Positions 11,201-19,832 of a DNA stretch of 64,000 nt are shown here, piece after piece. The stretch comes from Bacillota bacterium (lineage in GTDB: Bacteria > Bacillota > Clostridia > Monoglobales > Firm-18): positions 9,042-73,041 of the forward strand of contig JALOAJ010000010.1 of assembly GCA_023228885.1 (NCBI GenBank), in the 5' to 3' direction. Each line of letters starts with the position of its first letter. Within the stretch, counting starts at the first letter, position 1. The translations under genes and the position numbers were made by a program. The notes beneath the pieces were generated by a model that was not told where the DNA came from, searched no databases, and worked only from the letters and a program-made list of their open reading frames with translations.

Positions 11201-14200
11201 ACATTGATTTTATCTCGCGCAGCCACTGTTATTACAGCCGTTCCTATTGCCATAGCGTTTATCATTCCATCGCTGTCAACTGACGCCACGCGTTCATCAG
11301 AGGAAGACCATGCTACCTCATTATTGATCCAGTCATTGCCATTGGTGTCCTTTAATATTATATTTGAAGCCGCCGACCAGGAATCCCCTATCCCTATTGT
11401 TCTGTCAGCCGCCATGCCCACGATGGAGGCTAAGGTTGATATTTCATTACCTTCGCCTACTCCGCCCAGTATGGGCATTTCGTTGTTGGCTCCAACCTTG
11501 CTGCCCCATACCGGAATTGCGGCAAAATCAAATCCACTGTACGCATACTGCGAACGCAACTCATCCCCAACAAGCTCAGTGAGCAAAGCGGCGTTAGATG
11601 TAGCGCCGGTAATCTCACCAAAGTAAGAATTAGTTATGGATTCACTGTTGCCGCCTCTCATGAATACATCCATAATAGCGCTACCCGTAGGAGAATTCTC
11701 CCTTGCGGCGCTTATTTCAGTTCCCACTGTGTAGCAGCTTGAAATCGAGTATCCCGACGAACCAGTCCCGGCAAAAGCTCCGGTGAATATGTTTCTGGAA
11801 CCGATGGCGGAAACCGAAGGCGCAGCCGCATAACAGTTGGTTATCGTACCGTTGGCCGTACCCATAAGCCCGCCCACCTGAATGGTAGCGCCGTAGTTCT
11901 GCGTTCCTTCAACAGCACCTGCGTTACCCGAAACACTGCCCCTTGAATAGCATCTATTTGTGGTAGTGGAAGCGGACAGGCTGGTTCCAATAAGCCCGCC
12001 CATGTTATATGTGTGGTTAGCGATCAGTCCGGTGATCTCTCTTGCAACATTCAAGTTTATATCAATCAGCGAATGGCACCCGTCTATTGTCACCCCTGAG
12101 GCAGCCGAGTCAATACAGGCAATAAGCCCACCAACCCTGCCGGCCACTGAACGTGAACGGTTTATGGAACTGACCACATTTATTCTGCCGCCAGTTACAG
12201 AGCAATCCATAACCGCCGTAGTTCCTCTTATATTCGCAGCTAAAGCGCTGACAAAAAAATTCGACAACCCGGATCCGCTGAGGTTTACCGTTGTTCCAGC
12301 AATGGGAATCACAATATTTACCCCGCTGATTTCAGCTTCTCCGTCTACATAACCGAAAAGTCCACCGATATAAGGATTAGTTGTTTTTGACGCGCTGCTC
12401 CAACCGAAATTTGTTATCGAATATCCGCCGCCGTCATATTTTCCTTGAAACGCAGTGGCGTCAGTGTCTCCTATCGCAGCTCCCCATGCAGAAGTAAGAG
12501 CAATGCTTTGAGTTTGCCTGTAATATTTGTCGCTATATTCCGCCGAGGTATCGGAAGCGTTTATAAGAGATACCATTTCTCTTATATCCTGATCCCTCGA
12601 AATTCTAAAGGGATCCTCCGGCGTTCCCTTGCCGCCTGAAAAAAGATCACCTAAGAGCACGGCTATTGCCACCGTATTGGATTCCGTGCCGCCTCCGATC
12701 AGCTTAAAGTAATATGTGCCGGCCACGGCAGTTGTCATGGCTGCTGTAACAGTTGACACGCCATCGGCTAAGGGAGCCACCATAATGGAAAGACCGGTAG
12801 GCTGAACTCCTGCAGAGCCTGATGCGTTTGTACAAAATATGATGTCGAATACAGTTCCGTCTTGAATGTTTTCCGCTGACACATTAAAGACCACAGTGCC
12901 CGGCATACCTTCCATTAAAGCTCCGATTTGCTCCGGATGTATGATTATGTCCGGAATTGGTTCAATCACGGTCACGACAGCCACATTGGATTCTGCTCCT
13001 CCCCCGGTCAGCTTAAAATAATATGTGCCCACCGCCGTAGCCGCAGATGACGACACGGTAACGGTCGATGCATTGCCTGACACGGCGGAGGAGATTATTG
13101 TTACACCTGCCGGCGGAGCTCCCACAGACCCCTGAGCATCCGAGCAATATACGGTTGTGAGTACAGAGGAGTTTGCAATATTTGCCGTTGCTACACTAAA
13201 TGTCGCGGTTCCCGTCTTTCCCGTTGTCAACACTCCGTTTTGTATCGGGTTTATATTTATAGAAGGAGTAGAAGCAGCTGTTACGGTCACCGTACATACT
13301 GCGGTTACACTGCTTTTATCTTTTGCTGCTGCGGTTATATTGACTGGGCCGCCCTTGGAAACTGCAGTTATGTTTCCGTTTCCGTCAACCGTTGCTATAT
13401 CTGTATTTGAAGATGTCCATGTCACCTCGTTATTTATCCAAGTTTCTCCTGTTGCATCCCGAAGTGCAAGGCTCACAACCGCCATTCCTGTCATTCCCAC
13501 ATTTATCGTATGTGATGTAATCATACCGGAAATCAAGGTTAACTCTGAGGCAAGGCTTCCTTCTCCTACACCCTTTAATATGGGCATATTGCCGTTTATG
13601 CCGCCCTTATTCCCCCATATATTGTCAAAATCAAACCCATCAAACGCATATTGTGTTTTAAGCTGGTTAGCGGGCAAATCGAGCACCTCATGCCGGTTCA
13701 ATTGATTGTATAATCCCACATTCAAGCCGTAATAACAGCCGGTAACCGGATTGGGATCGGGGACAGTCGTGCCGCCGCCGATAAACAAATCCGCACGTGT
13801 AGTCGCCGTAGAGCCTGCCCTCTTAACATCCACGATGGTTCCTGCCGAGTAGCATCTGGTCACTGTACTTCCGTCGAATGTCGTGTTGGCAAAAGCGCCA
13901 GCATATGAATTTCTGGAACCGTATCCGTAAACCGTTTCCGCAGTTGAGTAGCAATCGGATACGGCGCCGCCAATTTGCGCCATAAAACCGCCGGCGTAAA
14001 CGCTGGCACCGGCAGTGCCATTTTCAATAACAGTGGAGTCAGCCGATACGCTACCCTTTGAATAGCATCTGCTTATCTCGGCATTTTCGGCAGAGACCGA
14101 TGAACGCCCAATAAAGCCGCCAACATAATAGTTATGATTAGAGGCTACACCTGTAATGCGGGTTTTTGACTCAAAACCCACATTCACCTCAGAGTAAGAA

Positions 14201-14847
14201 CCAGTAACAGATACAGCCGCAGCGTTTTCAATGCTACCAATCAATCCGCCGACATAGACGCCGACTCCGCCTTTTCGCGTCAGGGTGCTTTCAATCTTCC
14301 AAGCGCCGCCGGATACAGAACAATCTGTAATTTTTACAGAGCCCTGAACATTTGCCGCCAACGCGCCGGCATGAAGGGCTGCCATTGAGTCTCCGCCAAT
14401 GGTGAGCGCCGAGCCACCGACTGCAATCACTATGTTGACGCCTGTTATTTTTGCGTCACCCATTACATATCCAAAAAGACCTGCTACATAAGGGTTTGCC
14501 GTTACGGCTGCCGCAGTCCATCTTAAATTAGCTATTAAAAAACCGCCGCCGTCATATTCGCCCCGAAACGCATTGGCTGCAGTCCTTCCTATAACATCCC
14601 CCCAGGAATTCTCAAGCGTAATGACCTGCGTCTGACTGTAATGCTTGTCATTGTAGTCAGCAGTCGTTTCGGAGTCATTTATAAGCGATGCCATATCGCG
14701 TAAATCCTGTTCTGTCGAAATCAAATATGGATCGTTTGCCACTCCTGTTCCTCCTGAGAAATCTCCTAAAGCGGAATAGGTCTGGAATGAAATAAACGGG
14801 CTAAGCACCGCCATTATCGTAAGAACCGCTAAAAACCTTTTTATCAT
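8227..14847 (-). CDS. Giant SLH-anchored surface protein with duplicated GLUG modules and Ig-like repeats
   Basis: About 2206 residues. The ATG at 14847 was preferred to the in-frame one at 14886 because a good signal peptide (MIKRFLAVLTIMAVLSPFIS) begins there and a G-rich ribosome site precedes it. Approximate order: GLUG-motif block A (30-430), Big_2-like Ig domain (442-525), two copies of a ~95-residue repeat, GLUG block B (733-1120), second Big_2-like domain (1140-1223), four more ~95-residue repeats, a beta-rich segment (1590-1770), an FN3-like domain (1900-1980), a Gly/Ser linker and three C-terminal SLH repeats (2024-2200). Blocks A and B have the same motif order, indicating internal duplication, and resemble the separate 547-residue protein at 17538. 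No catalytic motif was seen. It is probably a long S-layer-attached adhesin or binding scaffold; that role is inferred. Confidence 0.88.
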   Translation of the reverse strand: MIKRFLAVLTIMAVLSPFISFQTYSALGDFSGGTGVANDPYLISTEQDLRDMASLINDSETTADYNDKHYSQTQVITLENSWGDVIGRTAANAFRGEYDGGGFLIANLRWTAAAVTANPYVAGLFGYVMGDAKITGVNIVIAVGGSALTIGGDSMAALHAGALAANVQGSVKITDCSVSGGAWKIESTLTRKGGVGVYVGGLIGSIENAAAVSVTGSYSEVNVGFESKTRITGVASNHNYYVGGFIGRSSVSAENAEISRCYSKGSVSADSTVIENGTAGASVYAGGFMAQIGGAVSDCYSTAETVYGYGSRNSYAGAFANTTFDGSTVTRCYSAGTIVDVKRAGSTATTRADLFIGGGTTVPDPNPVTGCYYGLNVGLYNQLNRHEVLDLPANQLKTQYAFDGFDFDNIWGNKGGINGNMPILKGVGEGSLASELTLISGMITSHTINVGMTGMAVVSLALRDATGETWINNEVTWTSSNTDIATVDGNGNITAVSKGGPVNITAAAKDKSSVTAVCTVTVTAASTPSININPIQNGVLTTGKTGTATFSVATANIANSSVLTTVYCSDAQGSVGAPPAGVTIISSAVSGNASTVTVSSSAATAVGTYYFKLTGGGAESNVAVVTVIEPIPDIIIHPEQIGALMEGMPGTVVFNVSAENIQDGTVFDIIFCTNASGSAGVQPTGLSIMVAPLADGVSTVTAAMTTAVAGTYYFKLIGGGTESNTVAIAVLLGDLFSGGKGTPEDPFRISRDQDIREMVSLINASDTSAEYSDKYYRQTQSIALTSAWGAAIGDTDATAFQGKYDGGGYSITNFGWSSASKTTNPYIGGLFGYVDGEAEISGVNIVIPIAGTTVNLSGSGLSNFFVSALAANIRGTTAVMDCSVTGGRINVVSSINRSRSVAGRVGGLIACIDSAASGVTIDGCHSLIDINLNVAREITGLIANHTYNMGGLIGTSLSASTTTNRCYSRGSVSGNAGAVEGTQNYGATIQVGGLMGTANGTITNCYAAAPSVSAIGSRNIFTGAFAGTGSSGYSISSCYTVGTEISAARENSPTGSAIMDVFMRGGNSESITNSYFGEITGATSNAALLTELVGDELRSQYAYSGFDFAAIPVWGSKVGANNEMPILGGVGEGNEISTLASIVGMAADRTIGIGDSWSAASNIILKDTNGNDWINNEVAWSSSDERVASVDSDGMINAMAIGTAVITVAARDKINVYKSCVVNVTATSEPDIEILPVQNGVLIAGTPGEAVFSVVTMNIDDGAAFNVIYCANADGAPGSQPGGMTVMAAGVTGERSVVTVNATGEISGGIYYFKLIGEEDGEFGGAESNVASIVVSSAAPAITVEAPQMGEVKEGTAGMASFNLTTANITSGAPIVPIYCDNEGNDIGAPPNGIIITAHADLVTVTVSPESVTGTYYFKLASCGAESNLASLVLTPAPRINIATIQSKLLVQGIADAAVIDVIAANIPDNTPLEVIYCTNSAGEPASQPVGITITANDIVGNTSKIYVTTTEIAAAGMYYFKLTGGEAVSINTGAVVINEATITIGRQMGNVTERVNGRATYEVETTYIPNDTALDVLYCNDAAGTVIINEPPAGVDISVSDISNNTSLITALTTTDTASGTYFFRLTSGNAISNTAVLNIISRGASSDVVALISALDNNAAYYPQLNCIALTQSAVLGYSAEVPSGTAMIIPSGMTLTISEGITLTVSENSGPLVLEGNGSRVETYGILNASNGELSIADGAMIGVFGLGGLSYDGVNIVGTKDAPSVFTLGEGANMNMTCLPSGNVCRYSFTGVFRQNIDHTIDGGRKIISLQGASLIVAGGVSLTLTGTAAEMDSTSSIFIAERSKLAVNSLSSIKADKGAVIKAESAGGLVTDGGSQAAGVMGSDGMGHWLQVPGAPVNLMASGITQTSLTLSWTIPEGSVTGYSVYMNRSKFQAELTATSLSFSGLAPYTSYTFEVTADNNGVSSEPAVLSVRTLSASGLPGSGGGGGSSGRGGSVTSVGINIPLIADTQPTEAGKESREAFKDVPGHWAYVSIMALYDLGIVNGGGDGDFYPQNNITRAEFIKMTLSAFDIQPSSKGEISFADIDSGEWYAPWVVAAAEAKIITGYTNGLFGANDFITREDAATVISRVAGSSYGLQPADNMVFMDEDNISEYAKEAVALMKTAGIISGYPDGTFLPKNNLTRAESAKMIEKAIEIYVSK

Positions 14848-14902
14848 GTTGAAGCTTCCCCCTCTACGCAACACTTTTTTTACCATCCGCCCTCTTTTTG
14901 GT

Positions 14903-17416
14903 TCAATACCTTTTGCTTTCTATGGCGGGCATTAGGATGTCTATTCCGTGCCATATAAATACGGATACATGTATGTTTTCCGTATCACTGATAATAATTT
15001 CGTCTGAAATCAGTTTGCCTTGTTTCTGTGCTTCTATTACCGCCGGCACGGGCGAAAACGCCAAATTTGTCAAGCAGTCATTTTTGTAAACCGCCATTAT
15101 TAATTGATAGTCTTGCGCTTCTTCGCTTGTGTTTTTCACAAGAGCTTCCGCGCGAAGCTTTCCTATTTTCGGTTTGTCAATATTTTCAACCTCACCATTT
15201 TCGAGAACCTTTACAAGGCTCAAAGCGGTGCGGCTTTTGCCCACACGCTCTTTCATCTGCCTCTCATACAAGCTTAACGGTTGCGCAAGATCATCAAGCT
15301 GTTCAAAATGAGCGTCCCCCACTGCGAATACACCATCATATGTAAAATTACTTTGCGACTGAGCGTTGGTCCAGTCAGCGCCGCCTGACAGATCGCGTCC
15401 CGGCTCGCTGCAATGAATTCCACCGGCGCCTATAACAAAATTCTGTGCGGTGGGAGGCTTCATTGCGAGAATCAAGGGAGTGTTACAGTTCCAAAAAACA
15501 ACCTGCGCCCCCGTCCAGCCGTGCCCTGTTCCGGCATCACCCCTATTTACCGCCGCCAGCCCGGAGCCAGGACCCTGTGACTTGATGTTATCAAACAAGA
15601 CTCCGGTTGCCCACCTTTGATGTGTTTCGGAAGACGAGTAGGTATGCTCCGCTTCGCTTCTTGTAAAAACATTAGGCCCGGGAGCTCTTTGACCCACCGA
15701 AAAGTCATGCCTTGATTTAAAGGAATAACAATCCATAACTAAATTTTGCTGACCGGAAATTGTAAAGGAGGAGCGGTAGCCGCCAAGTATGGGCGATACT
15801 CCGTCTAAAAATTCACATTCCTCAACGGTAACGCATTTCGCGCCTGTTCCAATGCTTACACTTGCGCCGGACATAAACACAGAGGTTACATTTTTCACCC
15901 ATGAATTTACCGCATTATTAACCGAAATGCCGGTTGTGGCGTGGTTAAGGTCGCTGTGTGACCACCAGCCGTTCGGTCGGGTTTCGCTGACAGCCGGGTC
16001 AAAATAGGATTCAATCCGCAGATCCTCAACCGCAGATTTTTCGATTCTTGTTGGCCATGACATCTTGTATATATCTGTCACATCGTATTCCTGATTCAGC
16101 GAATCCACAATCGGAACATCAAAATAAACACAGCCTCCGTCAGTGGCCGTAACCGTTTTTTCATAATGGTATTGATAGGCGGAGGTCGTCCAGGCAATCG
16201 GATTCCTAATTGAGTTTATGAAAAATCGATCCTCTGCTCCCATTTCAAGCTCATCAATCCATGACTGCTGTTTTTGGACATGAAGGACAATTTCGTCTCC
16301 CGGGTTGTAACCTGACGCGTCATTGACCAGGACATGCTGCGAGCCAACGGGAACATAATCGTCAATTACTCTTCTTCTTGTCCCTTCCTCCTCCTGCCGC
16401 GTGCCGGAACCTGATAAGGTAATCACTGTATATTGCGTCCTGCTGTTGGCGTAAAGTATCGTTCCGTCGTTTCCCTGTCCTTCTCCGCGAAGGACCACGC
16501 CTGACGCGCTGATTTCCAATGGCTTTGCAACCGTGTATAACCCCTTTTTCAGCAACACCGAGCCTCTTATACCATTTTCATCCGGCTGCAATGCCGAAAC
16601 GGAATCAATCGCATCTTGAATCATCTGCGAATCATCGTTATAAAGCTCGATTTCATGAATTCCGGGGTTGCCCGAAACGGCAGTGAAATATAAGCTGATG
16701 TACTGAGCCTTAACCGGTGAGTTGAATTTTACAATATCTCTGTATATTCTGTTGGACATCACACGTCCTGCTGTCAGACCGGAATGAGGCACATCGGGGG
16801 TGTTAACACCTCCCTCAAGACTGTCCTCCGCAAAAGTTCTAAGTCGGAAGCTTGATAACGGTGGCGGTGCACCTGCCACATTGTTACTGCGATAGCTGTA
16901 AATAACCGCCGTGTGAAAAGTTTTGGGGCTTTGCAGATTAAGAGTAAGCCTTTTCTCTCCTGTTACAGCAATAGAGCTATATCCCCATCTGTTATGCTGA
17001 TCGTCCTTAATGCCGTCTATCGCTTTCCAAAAATTTTGCTTAGTAGTCTCGTTGTTGAGCACATGCCCTGTTGTAGACGAGCTTTTCACAACTATGTTCT
17101 CATAATTGCTGTCCGTCAGCGCCGCGTTCCCCAGAGCCTCCTGCTTCGCCTGTTGGATAATGTTTCCTGCATCACTACGAGTGCTTCCCGTTGGGTTCAG
17201 CGTAATCTTAACGGGAACCTTAGGAATCGGCTCCTCACCATGCTTATATCCCACATAGGAAAAATCGGGCAGTATATCCCCTCTGTCGGAATAGGAATTG
17301 TAGTGCAGCTTCCCGTCATCAATCGTAGCAATGCCCGCTTGGTTTCCGACAACAGGGCAAGCTGCCGTAACGCATAAAATATATACCGTAAGAAATATGC
17401 ACACCTTTTTTTTCAA
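14903..17416 (-). CDS. Secreted discoidin plus right-handed beta-helix protein (pectate-lyase-like fold)
   Basis: The 837-residue protein has a signal peptide (KKKVCIFLTVYILCVTAACP). Residues about 100-260 look like an F5/8 type C (discoidin) carbohydrate-binding domain ending in GIHEIELYND. Residues about 265-700 follow the pattern of parallel beta-helix enzymes, starting with VLLKKGLYTVAKPLEISASG and continuing through short repeated strands. Such folds occur in pectate lyases, polygalacturonases and several other lyases; I cannot assign catalytic residues, so the substrate is open. The C-terminal ~95 residues (745-837) match a domain found at the ends of three other proteins here. The start is TTG at 17416, supported by GGGGAGA 8 nt upstream. 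It lies between the GLUG protein gene and the giant SLH gene. Confidence 0.75.
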   Translation of the reverse strand: MKKKVCIFLTVYILCVTAACPVVGNQAGIATIDDGKLHYNSYSDRGDILPDFSYVGYKHGEEPIPKVPVKITLNPTGSTRSDAGNIIQQAKQEALGNAALTDSNYENIVVKSSSTTGHVLNNETTKQNFWKAIDGIKDDQHNRWGYSSIAVTGEKRLTLNLQSPKTFHTAVIYSYRSNNVAGAPPPLSSFRLRTFAEDSLEGGVNTPDVPHSGLTAGRVMSNRIYRDIVKFNSPVKAQYISLYFTAVSGNPGIHEIELYNDDSQMIQDAIDSVSALQPDENGIRGSVLLKKGLYTVAKPLEISASGVVLRGEGQGNDGTILYANSRTQYTVITLSGSGTRQEEEGTRRRVIDDYVPVGSQHVLVNDASGYNPGDEIVLHVQKQQSWIDELEMGAEDRFFINSIRNPIAWTTSAYQYHYEKTVTATDGGCVYFDVPIVDSLNQEYDVTDIYKMSWPTRIEKSAVEDLRIESYFDPAVSETRPNGWWSHSDLNHATTGISVNNAVNSWVKNVTSVFMSGASVSIGTGAKCVTVEECEFLDGVSPILGGYRSSFTISGQQNLVMDCYSFKSRHDFSVGQRAPGPNVFTRSEAEHTYSSSETHQRWATGVLFDNIKSQGPGSGLAAVNRGDAGTGHGWTGAQVVFWNCNTPLILAMKPPTAQNFVIGAGGIHCSEPGRDLSGGADWTNAQSQSNFTYDGVFAVGDAHFEQLDDLAQPLSLYERQMKERVGKSRTALSLVKVLENGEVENIDKPKIGKLRAEALVKNTSEEAQDYQLIMAVYKNDCLTNLAFSPVPAVIEAQKQGKLISDEIIISDTENIHVSVFIWHGIDILMPAIESKRY

Positions 17417-17450
17417 AACAATCTCCCCTATGATTCCCTGAATTCATTAA

Positions 17451-17485
17451 GCTTTGCAGGGCGCACCGGGTGAGCCCTGCAAAGC
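17451..17485 (-). terminator. Perfect 12-bp stem-loop between GLUG and beta-helix genes
   Basis: GCTTTGCAGGGC (17451-17462) pairs exactly with GCCCTGCAAAGC (17474-17485) around an 11-nt loop. It lies after the stop of the GLUG gene at 17538 and 35 nt before the TTG start of the beta-helix gene. No clear T-run follows on the minus strand, so it may be a partial terminator or an mRNA-processing or stabilising stem rather than a full stop. Confidence 0.5.
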
Positions 17486-17537
17486 ATGGTGCAAAATTTA
17501 CAAAAAGGACATGTGCCGCGGTTTGTGTTATCAGGCT

Positions 17538-19178
17538 CTAATTCATGGTAATCGGTGTAAATCCTTTATACAGCGGTTTCATATCCTTTGCATCCCGCCA
17601 TACCATCAGCTTGAAGCTGGAGCCTGTCAAATCTATCTGTCCGCCTACATCAAGAGTAACCGTAACATCACCGTCACCGGCAGGGATAGCCACATTATCA
17701 CACCATGGCCTAATTAATGCATTACCAATAGTGTCATACTGCGCCGCAATTATGAACACACTGTTTCCCGCTCCTAATTTCATGCGGTCTACAGAAACCT
17801 TTGCCTCTATAGCATCCGATGCGGATATACTTGCCGCTGGCGCATTACCGCCATTTACCGTAAAGTATATATTAGTAATTTCAAAAAGGTTTCCTTCGCC
17901 AATGCCGCGCAACACAGGGCTACCGTTGTTTACATAGCGGCTTGCTGTCCATATATCAGAAAAATCAAATCCAGTAAATGAATTCGGGTTTTTAAGCTCA
18001 TCGGCGTCTAATTCCACCGCTCCATTCGCCGCAGCCTGATTAGCCTCCGGTGCGTCTGAGGTAACTAAGCCGTAATAACAGTTGCTTATATAAGCTGCGT
18101 CGCCTGCGCCTATAAAGCAACTTGTGCTATTAACGCCGGTGCCGCTTCCCGAATGGTTGGTATCCACGGAAACTCCTGATACATAGCAGTTTGACACACC
18201 GTAGGAGGTGTTGCTCGTTCTGCCGAAAGCGCCGACATGCGCATTGCTGTCAGACTTGACCGCAACCTTTTCAGCGATTACATAGCAGTTTGTGATAACA
18301 CCGCCTACACCCCCCATAAATCCTCCGACATTGGCTCTTGTGCTGCTTACTCCGGTTAACCCCCTTAGGTCAATATCCACATTGCCTTTTACATAGCATC
18401 TGTCTATCGTTGAGCTTCCGTTGTCGCACCGCCCGATCAGTCCGCCTGCAATAACTGTGGTGGTGGCTCCCAGTTTGCTGAAAGGAACCGTATTTCTAAC
18501 TTTAAAATCTGCCTCTGAATAGCAATCACTTACCTCCGCTGCCGCGTTTGTGTGAATATATCCTATAAGACCTCCGATCCTTCCGTTGTTAGCGCCGGTG
18601 CCGGTCCGCGTAATATTTACATTAGCGATAAAGCTTCCGCCTGTTAGTGAGCATTCCGAAACTTCCGTTGCCCCGTTGATATGTCCTATCAGTGCGCCGA
18701 TATAAAAGTTTTGAACTGTTCCGGCAAAGGTCAGTGCTGTTCCTTCGCTTGGAATAACAAGATTAACACCTGTAATTTTTGCTCCGGCTCCCGTATATCC
18801 GAACAAGCCTGCATAATATGGATTAAGGTTAGATTCGCTCACTAATTTAAAGTTGGTTATTTTAAATCCCTGTCCATCGTATTCACCACAGAACATATGT
18901 GTGTTATTCCCTATTGTTTCGGTGTTTTTCCATGCCTCCGACAACTCAATATCGTTCGTTTGCTTATAAAACTTGTCTCCAAAGTTCGTATTATCAATGT
19001 TTACCCTCACTGCCAGCAGCCTTAAATCCTCTTCATTTGCAATTTCATAAGCAGTTGCGGCAGTTAATCCGTCCCCATTTCCCGTTGAAAACGGACTGTC
19101 GGCGAAAACCGGAGCGGAAGGCAAAACCGCCCCTAACATAACAATTACCGCAATCAATACCAAAAGCTTTCTGTTCAT
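17538..19178 (-). CDS. Secreted GLUG-motif repeat protein
   Basis: The 546-residue exported protein has a signal peptide (MNRKLLVLIAVIVMLGAVLP). Residues about 25-400 form a GLUG-type repeat block with the same motif order as blocks A and B of the giant protein at 8227: an opening FSTGNGDGLTAATAYEIANE, repeated GGLIG turns and regularly spaced DCYS or NCYV motifs, suggesting a beta-helix. Residues about 430-546 hold the C-terminal domain shared with the proteins at 14903, 52758 and 61949. There is no SLH repeat and no sortase signal, so attachment is unexplained unless the C-terminal domain provides it. ATG at 19178 was chosen because AGGAGG lies 8 nt upstream; an adjacent TTG at 19181 is less likely. 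It is the first gene of the left transcription unit. Confidence 0.82.
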   Translation of the reverse strand: MNRKLLVLIAVIVMLGAVLPSAPVFADSPFSTGNGDGLTAATAYEIANEEDLRLLAVRVNIDNTNFGDKFYKQTNDIELSEAWKNTETIGNNTHMFCGEYDGQGFKITNFKLVSESNLNPYYAGLFGYTGAGAKITGVNLVIPSEGTALTFAGTVQNFYIGALIGHINGATEVSECSLTGGSFIANVNITRTGTGANNGRIGGLIGYIHTNAAAEVSDCYSEADFKVRNTVPFSKLGATTTVIAGGLIGRCDNGSSTIDRCYVKGNVDIDLRGLTGVSSTRANVGGFMGGVGGVITNCYVIAEKVAVKSDSNAHVGAFGRTSNTSYGVSNCYVSGVSVDTNHSGSGTGVNSTSCFIGAGDAAYISNCYYGLVTSDAPEANQAAANGAVELDADELKNPNSFTGFDFSDIWTASRYVNNGSPVLRGIGEGNLFEITNIYFTVNGGNAPAASISASDAIEAKVSVDRMKLGAGNSVFIIAAQYDTIGNALIRPWCDNVAIPAGDGDVTVTLDVGGQIDLTGSSFKLMVWRDAKDMKPLYKGFTPITMN

Positions 19179-19334
19179 CAATAAAACCTCCTATATCTTT
19201 CTTTGAAATATTTTTTGATTTTCTCGTGTTTTCTCACGTTTTTAATTTTTGCCTATTCACTAATGCTTATCATAAAACTTACCCTATCACATCACACTGA
19301 GTAAGCAATCAAAGCCGCTTCTCTTACATTCCTC

Positions 19335-19690
19335 CCGCGCTTTGAGATGCAAGCGCCGCTTTTGTTTTGCCGGAGTTGTTCTCAGTCAGATTATATCCGA
19401 CATATTTTGAAATCTGTCTGTCGCTGCCGAACCTCGCCGTGTCGCCAACCTCGACCAAAAACGATGCCGTCGTCACAATCCCAATTCCCTTTATTCCAAG
19501 TATTTGATTGGCATATCCAGCTCCGCTATCAAATATTTAAGTCTTAACCTTGCCGAATCTAAGCCATGTTAGAAATCGGCTGAACCCTTTATCGCTTCGA
19601 TTAGCTGTCTTACTTTTTTCAATCCAACGGTCTTTTTAACTGCTTTCTTAATTTCCGCAAGCAAACCGCCTTCGCACAACTTCAAGATGA
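19335..19690 (-). pseudogene. IS110-family transposase remnant
   Basis: On the minus strand the region 19335-19500 reads ILGIKGIGIVTTASFLVEVG and then GDTARFGSDRQISKYVGYNL followed by TENNSGKTK. This is the conserved C-terminal (Transposase_20) part of IS110/IS116 transposases, in which a GIG helix-hairpin-helix motif is followed by RF..P.QL..Y.G...... SGK. Further upstream in other frames, 19550-19690 reads KKVRQLIEAIKGSADF and ARLRLKYLIAELDM, also typical of the family. Frames change and stops interrupt it, so it is a dead fragment with an internal deletion. The rest of the 19182-19832 gap holds nothing else I can identify. Confidence 0.75.
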
Positions 19691-19832
19691 AAGCCGGATG
19701 TATCTAACAACTTAATTGAGTGTTTCACAAACAATCTAAAGCATGGTACAAAACTAAACAGGGTTTAATTCCTTTGAGTTTGCTACCAATTTTAAAATAT
19801 TTATGCTTATATGTTTTTAATTATTTCACAGC

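Noticed and set aside
10688..13705. Long plus-strand open frames opposite the giant SLH gene (for example 11204-11626 and 13157-13705).
   Set aside because: They are antisense reflections of a Ser/Thr/Val-rich gene with biased codon use; no ribosome sites, no recognisable motifs.
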